Made by a program: the position numbers and the translations under genes. Positions 11,735-22,827 of a stretch of 64,000 nucleotides of DNA are shown one piece after another. The stretch is from the NCBI GenBank assembly GCA_019914995.1, contig CM034126.1, positions 12,281,001-12,345,000 on the forward strand, written 5' to 3'. Under the pieces are notes generated by a model. It was not told the DNA's origin, made no database searches, and worked only from the letters and a program-made list of their open reading frames with translations. The stretch is from Acanthochlamys bracteata (taxonomy: Eukaryota > Streptophyta > Magnoliopsida > Pandanales > Velloziaceae). Numbering within the stretch: position 1 is the first letter of the stretch; every line of letters starts with the position of its first letter.

Positions 11735-14700
11735 TTATTTACAAATGCTGAAGCTCTTGTCAGGAACAGCAGTATCTACTGGCCTGTAAGTTCCGCCCAC
11801 TTTAGGTCTATGTACCCAGAAATACCAAATACCTAGAGTTGAAAAAGTGATAAATGCAGCTGCCGAAATTCCAAAAATCACAGCCCAATAATGTCTCTTC
11901 CACCACGACCTGACATGATCACCGAACTTCATTTCTTCTTGAAGATTAAAGATATGACTTTTGAAGCAATAGAAGCCAAGCAACTAAACCATCAGCATAA
12001 GAGATTGAGTTCTAGGAATTAATTAGGTGTGAGTACCAAAAAGGAAAGTACCTTCTTGATGGAGGTTCACTTTCCACTCAAGTAACTGATAACTTCGAAA
12101 ATTTTTGGGAAGCTGGAGATGGTGTTTATTCAATCTTGCAATTATTCCCTGCACGTAAGTGTAAGCTCTTCAGAGATCTACTAATATGTATCCACGAAAA
12201 GAAGAAACTAATTACAAAGAAACACAAAACTTACCATGGCTGTTCTGTTAGAAATAAAACTAGCAGGACTTTCAGGAAGAATGGCCAATCTGATTTGCGT
12301 ACCATTTCCTTCAGGCTTAGAACTAAGTAACTGCACCTGCAGAATGTAATAATGTTAATAATGTCAAATAGTTACTCATAAACCTGCCACACAAATAAAT
12401 AAATAAATAAATAAAAGTAAAACACCATATTGGAAAGGCATAAAATTAACAGGATTACGATTAATGCATAGTTATCATGAAACCACACAACTGGAAGATA
12501 TAATACTTCACCTGGCTGGTATTAACTTGTAGCTCTTGAGCAATAAGCTGAGTGAGCTCCTTCACATGAGGATCCAGATCACTGCAATTAGTGCCCAAAT
12601 ACATATCAAAGGTTATGAGTCCAACCTGAAATTCACCTGGAAAAAAAAACCCACATTTATTTAAAAGATGAAAGATACATGAGAAAACATGGTCTTGATA
12701 AACATTATGGATGCTTTAGTGAATAATTGATAGTCATAATTGAGAAATGCTTACAGAAATCTAAAAGAAAATCAAAATTGAATGGCAACCACATATAGAT
12801 CACAGATAAAACAATATAGACTGGCACAACTTCTTTCAACTATGTTGAAGAAAAAACAAAAGCTAACCCAGAACTTCCGGAAAGAAAAATGGTGGACACC
12901 AGAGAAAAAAATCTTGCAGTAAGAGTTTATAGCGTGCAATCAGCTTATGTTATGATTTTAATATTATTTTCCCTTACTACAATAAAATCCACCTAAAGAC
13001 AACAGAACAAGGCACAACTTTTCATCAAATTTCCTCTTGCCATATATAGGGTCCCTTAACCCAATGTTCCAATTTACACTCAAATCAGTTATTAAAAACC
13101 ATTCATGTAGAATGGACAAAATTGAAAACTCTAGCAACAAGCTAGGATCTAGAACAATGCTGCGGGTTGCAAAACAATTTAATCAGGATATAAGTGATCC
13201 TGTAATGAATTTGGAATTTAACAGAATGAACTAGGTGCAAACTGACCAGTAGTTTATGCTTAACCCACTAAACTATTTCCTTACTGTTAAATGACATGCA
13301 GGCATACTGACTTCTGTATACACTGCATGTTACCCGATTGACCAAAAAAATTAAGAACAGTGTAGCGTGTCTCAAATTAAGGTATTGACTTAAGACGCGA
13401 CAGTAAAGTTTTGCAGACACAGTTCAAACAGATGTAAAATCGCCCAGTGCTCATTATTTGTATTACGTGGCTCAGATTATGACTCCACTCAAGAAACACA
13501 GTATTTTCATATGAAAAGAATATGTGAAATGTGGGTTTGTGAAATCTCTAGTGCACAAGAACCATAAAAGGCCCACCATCAACACTTAAACAAATAGGCA
13601 AAGTTGCAATGAACTTGCTAAAAACTAACTCAATATAACAAATATAATTTAATTAGGACATACTGAGTTTCTCCAATTCGCAACCCGCAATAGTTCAACA
13701 GCATAGCTCTAAATGCAAGCAGCAAAAACTACAACAATTTAACTATTGCAGACCAAGTTGAAATACAAACATAACACGGATGTGAAAGCTATTGGCTCAT
13801 GCAAGAAGTTAAAAGGAAGCTGTGAAGATGTAGCTATAAAAGAAGCAGTTACCTTGTACAGCATTATCTTGCAGTTGAGTAGAAGGTAATGCTGGAGGAA
13901 ATGCTTCAGTAGAGTTCTCCTTAACACTACCTAAAGGTGCAGGAGGGAAGCCCCCTTCAATATGCAACCTTTCCCACAGCTCAGAACAATTGGTTTTCCA
14001 AAAACCAATGGTCTCATTTTGGCGATCGTAAGTCACAAGAGTGTTCCGAACAATTATTCCTAAAGCAAATGTAGTTTAGTTTTCATACAATGTTTTATCT
14101 TAAGACGAAGGCGGAAGACAATTTTAAACAATAACAAAAAAAAGTGGGAAAAAAATTGGCAAATATTATATAAAAACATACAAGTGAAAAGACATACCCC
14201 TTAACAATGTCGTTGGATCTTTTCCATTCTGAAAGATTCCCAAGCAGTAAGCTCCATTAACTTTAGAATGCTGTTTAGCAGAAGACACTGAAGAAAGAAA
14301 TAAATAAAGTTCTCAGATGATGCACAAATCTCTTTACATCAACAAAAGATCTACCCAGAATAAGTAGTTTTCAGGAGAAAGAGTTAGCTTCTGCCCGTTG
14401 CCAAACACCATATCGACCTCCGGAAAAGTCTTTGGTAGGTCAGAGACTTCACTGGTTATATGAGACAAACTATTGCCATCTCACTTTGCAGATATTAAAT
14501 GTATACAGAAATGTATATATATTTTGGCATTCACTACCTTCCAGAACCAGTAAAACAGATGTCCTTGTAATTGGGATCAGGTCCACGAACCTGCTTGAGA
14601 GAATGTAACTTCCTCATTATCTGCAGTTGGTGAAATCATAGCAATGTTAGCCACCAAGTCGTTCTGTTGAACAACAAATATTAGAAGAGCTAAAAAGCAC

Positions 14701-16621
14701 TTTCCACAGACGCTTGCAAGCTCATGGATTTACTTCCATTGTCAATACTAACCAATTTGAAAGTGACAGCCAAATTTGAAGCTAGGCCTGTCAACCAAAG
14801 CAAAGAAACTTACAGAATCTTGCAGTAAGGTAAATGCATCTTCTGGTAAGTATGCATATGTTGTGCCACTGTCCAATACAGCTCCATGCTTACTATCAAA
14901 GACCTTTGGGTTTATTTTCAGCAGCTTTCCAGAAACGTGTATTTTCCTTCAGTTCAACATTGTAATACAGGCTACAGTCATTTCAAAATTGGGGTAAATG
15001 CCAAGAGTAATCAAATGCACCAGGAAGTAGATCACTATAAGCAATTGCTCTGGAAAGACGACAAAGTATACTGCGAGAAGGATCTGAATGTGAAAAGACC
15101 ATGCCAGCAGGAGGGGAAATTCCGCCAAGAATCATTGCTCCACCTCCAACGTCCATTCCACCATAACATAATGAAAAGGAGTCACTGATAACCCTCTTTT
15201 CAACAAGTTGATCCATTATGCTAAGCTGACCACGTCCCAGCCCCATTATTCCATCAGCATGCTGACTAAAAAGATCACCTGTTTCAGAATTTTCACAACC
15301 AAAGGCAGCACGCTGTGGTTCTAGTGCACTTTGATTCCCAAAAGAGACCACATCCTCACCCAAAACTCCATTGCTAGAGCTCATTTCTGCATACTGCCTA
15401 TCATAAGTACATTGATTATTATCACTATCACAAGTGCAATCCATGTTGCATTTAACAGGTTTATAACTGCTTGACAAATCAGGTTGAAATCGGGGATCCT
15501 ACAAAGCAAAAGAAAGTTTGCAAGTGAGAACGCAAAAGTGTATCAATCAAGAAAAAATTTAGATCCCAGACCGTGAAAGACATGGCACCTATAATATGAA
15601 ATTACAGTAAACAAATAAAGAGAACAAAAGAATAACTTATCCAAGCAACGCAACTTAGCACTACAGTAAAGCAATATACAATAAGATACTAATAAACCAT
15701 CACATAATGTCATAAGCTCATAGACTGACTCAGCTCCATTGCTATAAAATAACTTCTTGCAAAAGGTTCCAAAAGATGCCAATGTTCCAAATATTCCAAA
15801 TAAGAAAAAGCAAAAGAGCACTAGTAACTCATGCTTCTGACTCAGTACATTACCAACCAATACATGAAGGAAAAATACAGTTGAGGTGAAACTATTCTGG
15901 TATTATGATCAAACAAAAAATCCAACAAGCAAAAGGAACACTCTGCACAGAAACGAGAGCAGTTTATAAGTTAATTTTGATAAGTTGTTTAGAGTTGCTT
16001 TTATTACTTATGACAGCATAAACTGTGTGAGTTATAAATCATGTCAAATCACACAAAAGAACAGGCAAATAAGCAAAAGGACACAATCCCAGTGGTCAAT
16101 TATGCTCCCAACTCAAAATAACAACCAAGCAGTACTAACAAAGAAATGAATTTCGTTGCTAGCTTACCTGGTGCTTTCCACACTGATTACAGGTGGAGCA
16201 CGGCACATAGGTACCAGTGCTTCCGGAGTCAACTATAAGGGCGAACTCCTGAGGCGGCGTCCCGATGAAAAGCCGAGTCGTGTAATACCTAAACGAGTAA
16301 GCAAAACAAAGGCATTGCATCAACTTAAAAGGAAAAAAAAACAACAAACGGAATCTAGTTTCAGAGATCATGAAAAACAGATTGATATCAGATCTTTTGG
16401 GGGTAATTATACCCGTTGGTGAGGAGGTCATCGTAGAGAGGCATGCGAGCCCTGGCTGTAGAACGAAGATGGCGGCGTGCAGCGGAGAAGTAACCACGTG
16501 TTACGTTCGCCGGCGTGAACACCAGTGGGAACACTATGGCCGGAGGCTCCGGCGATCCGGCGGTCGTGTCGAAGAAGAAGAAGCAGAAGAGAAGAGTGAA
16601 GGAGGAGAGGAGGACAGACAT
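11735..16621 (-). CDS. A1-family aspartyl protease with C-terminal membrane anchor; frame disturbed in exon 4
   Basis: Twelve exons: 16413-16621, 16168-16288, 15072-15498, 14814-14971, 14538-14620, 14355-14451, 14198-14270, 13853-14059, 12512-12636, 12235-12336, 12052-12148, 11735-11937; total 1902 bases, nominally 633 residues. This matches the length I recall for the Arabidopsis At3g50050-type clade. A signal peptide (residues 1 to about 22) leads to the first catalytic motif IVDSGST (Asp90; most relatives have DTG) and a second LDSGTT (Asp286). Conserved blocks include GIMGLGRGQLSIMDQL and TYDRQNETIGFWKTNCSELW. A transmembrane helix follows near residues 584-607. It is expected in the secretory pathway with a lumenal protease. 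At the exon 3/4 junction the frame is off by one base and regained by a second one-base difference, leaving a TGA at 14949-14951, so either the allele is broken or the sequence has two small errors (see findings). All other junctions are in phase. Confidence 0.82.
12393..12416. repeat. (AAAT)n microsatellite in a protease intron
   Basis: Five AAAT units followed by AAAA, in the intron between exons 9 and 10 of the aspartyl protease gene. Confidence 0.85.
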
Positions 16622-16755
16622 GACCAGCTCCGGGAGTAGCACCGCCGCTGACCTGCGAGAGATCCCGTTCGCTTCGATTTGATTTGAAGAACGAAAGTTT
16701 GGAATTAGGATTGTGTTTTTTTATGGTGTTTTTTTTTCGGTTTTCTTTTTCGGCC

Positions 16756-16777
16756 GGGGAGGAGGGGTGGGGGGGGG
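16756..16777 (+). other. Potential G-quadruplex run upstream of the aspartyl protease ATG
   Basis: The plus strand has three G runs (GGGG, GGGG and nine G) separated by 1-4 bases, about 135-156 bases before the protease start. The long last run can supply two tracts, so a four-tract G-quadruplex is possible on the template strand; the transcript itself would be C-rich here. Formation is inferred from the pattern only. Confidence 0.45.
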
Positions 16778-16974
16778 AGAGGAGGAGAAAAGTTGGGAGG
16801 AGAGTTTTGAATTGACGGGGAGATTTGAAAGGCAAGAGGGGCCACGGCGGGGCTCACACCGACGAGAAAGAAACCAAGCGACCAACCAACGATCGCATTG
16901 AAGCGCCTGTGCGTAGCCCGGACCTAAACAGAGAAAGGTTCATTCCTCGTGATTTCGCTATATGGGCCTCGGAT

Positions 16975-17255
16975 CAAGTTGAAGTTTAGAAACGTCTGTA
17001 ATTTTATTTTATTTTATCAGATTTTAAGTTTTTAATAATTTATATATTTTAATTATATAAAAATTTTAGAATTTTATTTTTATATATGAAATTCTAGTTT
17101 TAATTTTTTTATTTATACACGTATCAATACAATTATAGTTTTTAATTTTCAACACACTTTCAAAAATTATGAAACACAAATACTGAACTTCACTTTTATT
17201 TTATTTTTTAAAAAATTTTATTTTTTATTTTTATGATACTTAGTTACATATTATA
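16975..17255. repeat. Diverged family B miniature-element copy
   Basis: It is collinear with 31856-32140. Shared words in order are CTGTAATTTTATTTTATTTT, ATATATTTTAATTA, a TATACACGTATCAATACAAT-like stretch, CACACTTTCAAAAATTATGA, AACACAAATACTGAACT and GATACTTAGTTAC. The terminal inverted repeats are degraded, so the ends are approximate. Confidence 0.5.
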
Positions 17256-17364
17256 TGGATGTGTTAGCTCATTACAGACTCGAAAAGATCAAAATATGTA
17301 CACCTCATGAATCTGCAGTTGAATAGAAAAGAAACCAAAACCATTGACATTCCTATTGGGATGG

Positions 17365-17590
17365 AAGTGTTTATTAAAAAAAAAATTTCAAAAAATTGAA
17401 TATTTTAGAAATTTTTTTAAAATAAATTCTATTTTTTTATTTTAAAAAATTAATAAAAATAATTAATAAAAAAATTTTACGAATAAAAGTTTTTCTGCAT
17501 TTTTTAAATTTTTTAAAAAATTCTATACAATATCTAAAAATTTTATTGAAAAACGTAAATATAAAAAATTAGAAAAAAAAAACATGCTCA
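17365..17590 (-). repeat. AT-rich miniature element, family A copy
   Basis: Diverged copy in reverse orientation. The core AAAAAAATTTTACGAATAAA and the surrounding TTTTTAAATTTTTTAAAAAA blocks keep the family order. It lies between the protease and RBL genes. Confidence 0.4.
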
Positions 17591-17887
17591 AATCCCTGCA
17601 CGACATTATTCATTGGTATTACTTTATCGCTCCAAAAAATCAAATTCTATATTTATTTTGGTTTTAAAAAAAATTATTCAAAAGCGCGCTCTTAAAATAA
17701 TCACTCCAAATTCAACTTTCTATCACCAACAGAGCGCATTCATTCTCCACATATCAGCCAGGATCAATCTTAAACAATACAGGCACAAGGGGAATGTAGA
17801 AGAAGCCGCAGTTAAGAACAGACTTGTAATAACTTCAAGAGCAAAGAACGTAGAATATTGTCATAAACTAAGAGAAAATTTGAGTTT

Positions 17888-20800
17888 TTATAGGAATTCA
17901 TCAGTTTCATCATCTTCAAATACAGAGCCATTTGAATCCATCCCATCACCACTTCTCATCTTGTACCGAGATAATCTGCCAGAAGACTTCAGCTTTGTCA
18001 AGGGCTTCCTTCCCTTTTCTGCCTGCTGCAATTCCAACCCCTTAGCAGATGGCCTCCGCTTCCTTTTTGAGCTTGTAGTTTCTGTTACCTCTTCTGCAGC
18101 AGAGGTGTCCATAACTGCAAAAGCACACATATAGAATGCAGTGATGTTCTTCAGAACCAATATTGCCTTTGTTTGGTTTTAAAAAAACTATTCAGAACTG
18201 AGGCAAAAGCTTAATGAACAGAAGAATTTTGCAAAACATTAAAGAACCTTGTTTTTCCATCTCTTATTCATGTTCATCTGAAACCATCCAGAGTCTTAAA
18301 ACTCCCAAGACTTACAAATGGAATAAACAAGCTTCTTTCATTTATTTCCTTTTCCACTAAGAAAAATTCCAAAGGAACGAAAACTGAAGTTAAATGCATC
18401 ATTAGTATCAAATGAACCTAGCAAAGACCAGTTTTATCAACAAATTTAAGAAAAAACTGAAGTTTCCCTAGTATTGTTCATACCAAGTTACCAGAAACTG
18501 TATGCAGCTTCTTGTATCATGAATGATGTCTACCTCATACTTTATGGATGGTGAGTTTTTATGTCCAACATACCTAAATGATGACAGTTGTAAAAGTTGA
18601 TAACCCATCACCTAAGGCTGGCATGATAGACTCACATGCCACTATTAGAAAGAAGAGCTATGAGCAACACATTGATTCTTTGGTTAATGCGAATGCAACA
18701 TATGAAAGACCTCTTCAGGTAGGCTTTTATATTCTTCCATAGAAATTTAACAGCATTACTGGGTCGCCAAAAACACAGAAACGACAATAAGGGTTATGCC
18801 TTTTGCAGAATTAAGTATCCAACCATTACCTATCTCACACTTCAGAAGAATAATGAATAAAACTAGTATGTCCTTAGAGATGATTTTCTGGGAAAAGAAT
18901 CAAGCCCAACCTACCAATCATGCTTACAGTCACCGCCAAAAGTTGCCAGCTTGAACAGCGATAGATTGTAATTAAAGATTTGCTTCTGATCCATTTAGAC
19001 CAGTATCTTGTTGGGACAGGTTTGCATGGGCAAAACCATTGTACTACTTGCTATAATAAACCAAGTTACTCCAAAAACCATCTCTATGATGGTTGCATAA
19101 AATACTATTATGAATATGCGTCAAAAGAAACACTAGAATGAAAATGAAACAAAGGTATCCATGGTAAAGATTCTATTACCTTCAAGTGGGCTAGAAGCAG
19201 GTGGAATAACCTGGCCATTTTGTCCTGCATCAATTGAATAAAATGATTCTGAAGGCGTGCTTTCCTCTAGCTTGGACCCGCTTTCCAGATACTTATCCTC
19301 CTGTTCAGGGACATCAGGGGAAGGCATTGCAGGCAAGAAAATGAGTTCTTCCTCTGACGTGTCACAATCACTGAAAGTAGAATCTTTCCCCACTGTCATG
19401 ATATCGATGTCCTCGTCTTCATTAATGCGTTCCTCCTTAACCTGCATATAACTCCAAGTCAAATTAAAAGATACAAATTGACACTATACTTGCCTACGTG
19501 CATGGTTTACCTTCTCGGTATCAGGATTTAAATCAAATTCATCTTCTCTTTCAATATATTCTTCATTTTCTTCGAGCTCCTTGAAATCAGGGGCAAAAGC
19601 ACTCCAATTTTCTGTGTAGTCTTTAGCCCATATATAAACCAAACCAACTATAGACACAGAAACAACCAAGGGGCGCACAGGATGCCATGCAAGATCTGTC
19701 AAAGCTTCTTTAGGGCCTTCTAATATCTTTACGAGATGACCAGCCCTATCCCATATGTAGATTTTGTGTTCACCTTTGTTCGCCGAGGCCCCAACCACCC
19801 ACTCACCATCACCGCTGAAACATGGCGCTTTCCATTGGATCTTGGTGACAGCATCTTGAAATTCTCGGAATAAAAGAAGACACTTGGAGCCCACAGCCTT
19901 CAGTTTCTCAAACCTTTCAAGTCCTTCAACCGAAGATCCACTGTTCAGCTGAGCAAGCTCATTAGCTGCTCCTTTCAGTGGTAACAGATTCTCATAGACT
20001 CTAATTACGCGGTCATTTGAATTAGTTAGAAGATACTGTCCATTCCTACTGAAGACAATATTCTTAACAACAGTACCACCAGATGTTGGAATTATAGCTA
20101 GCACTTCAATGTACTTATAGTCAATTATAAGTATCTCACCTTTGGAGTTTCCAACATATATAAGATCACCATGTTTATTGAAGGCTGCTGCAGTAGGAGC
20201 AAATGGTGGAGAACCATCAGACAACTTATTGCGTGGCTGTGGAACAGACACTGAATCTGGATCAGATACCGAAACGGGGAGAATATTTGAGCTTCCAGTG
20301 TTCAAATCAACAAGAATCGGTGCTGAAGAAAGGGGGCATGCCAAGCAAGCAGAAGGGGTGGAGAAACCAGGATGAAGACGGGCATATAATGTAGTTTGTT
20401 GCAGGACAATTCGAATTATCTTCTCACCACTAAGTACATCCCACAGAATTAATGATTTGTCCATGGCAGATACAAGTATCCTATGACCGTATTTTGACCA
20501 GCAAACACTTGTTATTGGTGACGCACATTCTTTATCTCTGAGCTCTTTTGCAACACCTCTAGTCTCAAAATCCCAGATGACACAGCTCCCATCAGCACAG
20601 CCAGCTACACAAAGCATATGTTTGAAATGTTTAGTGAGCATTTTCCAAAAAGAATGGGGTTGTGTATTAACTTGGATCTAGCTTAAATAGAAAATATCAA
20701 GTCTACCAACATGAGACACGAGATACAAATTCGGTTAAAGATAGGAATGATGCTGCATCAGTAAAATCAAGCACACCAAATGCATGCGCGAAAGACTATG

Positions 20801-21976
20801 CAATATTACATTTGCAATCACAAGCAAAATTTTGTTTTAAATTTCTCCGAAATCAAATATAAAAATCAACCTCAGGGCACAACTGATGAGCTAAATGCCT
20901 CCATTAAACCTACTCTTGTAAGTCTAACTCAGTTGTCCAGAGTATAAGAAAAAGCCCACGTCAGACCAAGTGGCCTAAGAAAGAGACTCCAAATGTACTA
21001 GAAGGGTCTAAGAAAGAGATTTCTAGTGCCAAGAATGTAAAAGATCAAATTTAATATCTCAAGAATCTATTGAAGCATTAAACGAAAAGTATTAGCAAGG
21101 ATCAAAGGAACGAGTTGCAATCAATGCTATTTCAAGATCAAGAAGTTCAAAGTTTCAAGCTGACTAGCTTATGATACTCAGCACATATACAACTGATATA
21201 CTCCATAATAAAGCCATAAAGGTAGCTTTTTGCAATACAATCAATAAACTGTGGACAAGCTAATGTGATAATAAATATAGAGAACTTCCTCTAGGTGTGG
21301 TGCTATAGTGGCCAAATCCTTTTTGATGAAGGTATCATGAGATTGACAAGCTATCAGCAAGTGTGAATATCCAAAGATTTACATCTCCTGTGCACGGCTA
21401 TGGTCATGATCCAGAAGTTCCATCAGAAGTAAATAACGAAACGAGAATTTGACATCACAGGGAAACTTTATGACCAAATATGAAACATGATGTAACTAAA
21501 TATATACTAACCAAGTACACATTGTTAGCATTCAATTATAATAGATAATTTGCTACATTGATAAACCCTAGTTTAGTACTACTGACACTAACTTTTTAAC
21601 GTGATAAGGAAACACAAAATCCACTGCTTGAAACTGCATAAACTATTTGAGTAGCGTGTCCAAGCACACCAAACATAAAAATATCAAAATTCTTTAAACA
21701 AAAACAATGTTCGCAAACAATGAAACTAGTTAAGATGAAATTTACCTGCGAGGAGTGTTCCTCGACGATTGAATGCGATGCATTTCATGTTCCCATGCTG
21801 CAGGTACTCCTCTATCACCTCCGGGAAGTCCCCTTGCAACGGATCTTCACCCAAAAACACGATACAATTTAAATTCAAAGAAATTACAAATTTCCTCTAA
21901 AACTAGAAACAAATCACAACACCTAAAATCCGTAATGCTAATAACTAAGAAACTCACCTATAATCGGAGCATTCAT
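17888..21976 (-). CDS. RBL: RBL / RbBP5-like WD40 subunit of the COMPASS H3K4 methyltransferase complex
   Basis: Five exons: 21958-21976, 21746-21844, 19511-20604, 19180-19441, 17888-18114; 1701 bases, 566 residues. The first exon encodes only MNAPII plus one base. The start was chosen because MNAPII followed by DPLQGDFPEVIEEYLQHG is the conserved beginning of plant RBL proteins. Residues about 20-380 form the beta-propeller, with blocks such as GCADGSCVIWDFETRG, WSKYGHRILVSAMDKSLILW and HPVRPLVVSVSIVGLVYIW. They are followed by an acidic stretch (LEENEEYIEREDEFD) and a C-terminal tail with a basic SSKRKRRPS segment that could be a nuclear signal. RbBP5 proteins bind ASH2 and WDR5 and scaffold H3K4 methylation; the Arabidopsis homologue RBL (547 residues as I recall) promotes FLC expression. 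Nothing looks broken. The 1.1-kb intron 20605-21745 contains nothing recognisable. Confidence 0.93.
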
Positions 21977-22639
21977 AGTTCTGAAACTTCACAGAAACAA
22001 AACAAAGGCGGGAGGGGCTGAAATCAATGGATCTCTCTCTAACAACAAATTGTATTATAAATAAATAGAATAAACAAATCGATCGATCGATTGAAAAATT
22101 GGGTTGAAATTTGTGAGAGAGACAGATAAATGCATAGAAAAAAAAGAGAAGAGTTTCAGAAACTTGGAGGGAATCAATTGGGGAAATTTTTCAGCGAGGC
22201 GGGACTTTTACAGCCTCAGTGGTCGAGCAAACGCTGGATATCATAGGAGTACTTGAAGTAGCGCCAAAAACTGCGAAAGAAACAAACCAAGAGTCCGAAG
22301 TAAGCCAGTTACAGTTGGTCGAGTCCGACTAGGTTCAGTGGCATAACCCATAAAATTAGTTATCAATAATATGTAAATGGGCCTTTTGTGGGCCTCATCA
22401 AAAGGGCTGGATACATATATTATGACACTTACGTTTGAATGAAGGGGAATCTAATCTAAATATGTGTATAGCAAACTTGGTAAATCAACCTTTTTCAATT
22501 TGAAGATGGGCAAAGTTGTTTTATATTTTATAATGAATAATTTATTTATATTTTTTCAATTTCAAAATTTTTTATAGTATTATAAAAAAATTTTAAAATA
22601 AAAGCTGAAATGAAGATAGAGAATGCGCTTCAAAACAGG
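21977..22639. other. RBL promoter region
   Basis: The stretch immediately upstream of the RBL start contains CGATCGATCGATTGA and GA-rich words on plus, as expected for a 5' UTR and promoter. From about 22490 on it becomes AT-rich. No gene is seen. Confidence 0.4.
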
Positions 22640-22827
22640 CACTAAGCTGTGGAAATGTTAGACTTTGCTTCAGGTTCTTTGGAGATATCCTCTAATATCA
22701 GATCAATGCAATGTGCAATAGATGGCGTTCAAAACAGTTGTACTCTTTTTTGCATCAACAATTTCAATGCAACTTCGAAGTTAGGACCATTATTGGTCAC
22801 CACTTCCACCACCATATGTTTGATCAC
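22640..22827 (-). mobile_element. hAT-type transposase fragment (DUF659-like)
   Basis: The minus strand translates to VVEVVTNNGPNFEVALKLLM, then QKRVQLF, a stop, and TPSIAHCIDLILEDISKEPE. This matches the DUF659/hAT transposase block typically read as VVTDNxxNY...LLMEKR...WTPCAAHCIDLMLEDI. The stop stands where tryptophan is expected (TGG to TGA), and the normal PCAAH reads PSIAH. Only about 60 codons are recognisable, with no inverted repeats or other transposase parts nearby. It is a short, dead DNA-transposon relic. Confidence 0.8.

Larger units (their letters stand above)
16622..17887. other. Protease promoter and 5' region, and spacer to the RBL gene
   Basis: 16622-16900 is the likely 5' UTR and core promoter of the aspartyl protease; its plus strand is very purine- and G-rich. 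16960-17260 is a diverged miniature element of family B, and 17365-17590 is one of family A. 17600-17887 is the probable 3' UTR of the RBL gene. No additional gene is visible. Confidence 0.45.

Noticed and set aside
16428-16901. Open frames over the protease 5' end (135 codons minus, 62 and 89 codons plus)
   Set aside because: Frame shadows in purine-rich DNA. The frame with the signal peptide and LLTNG junction to exon 2 is the real one.
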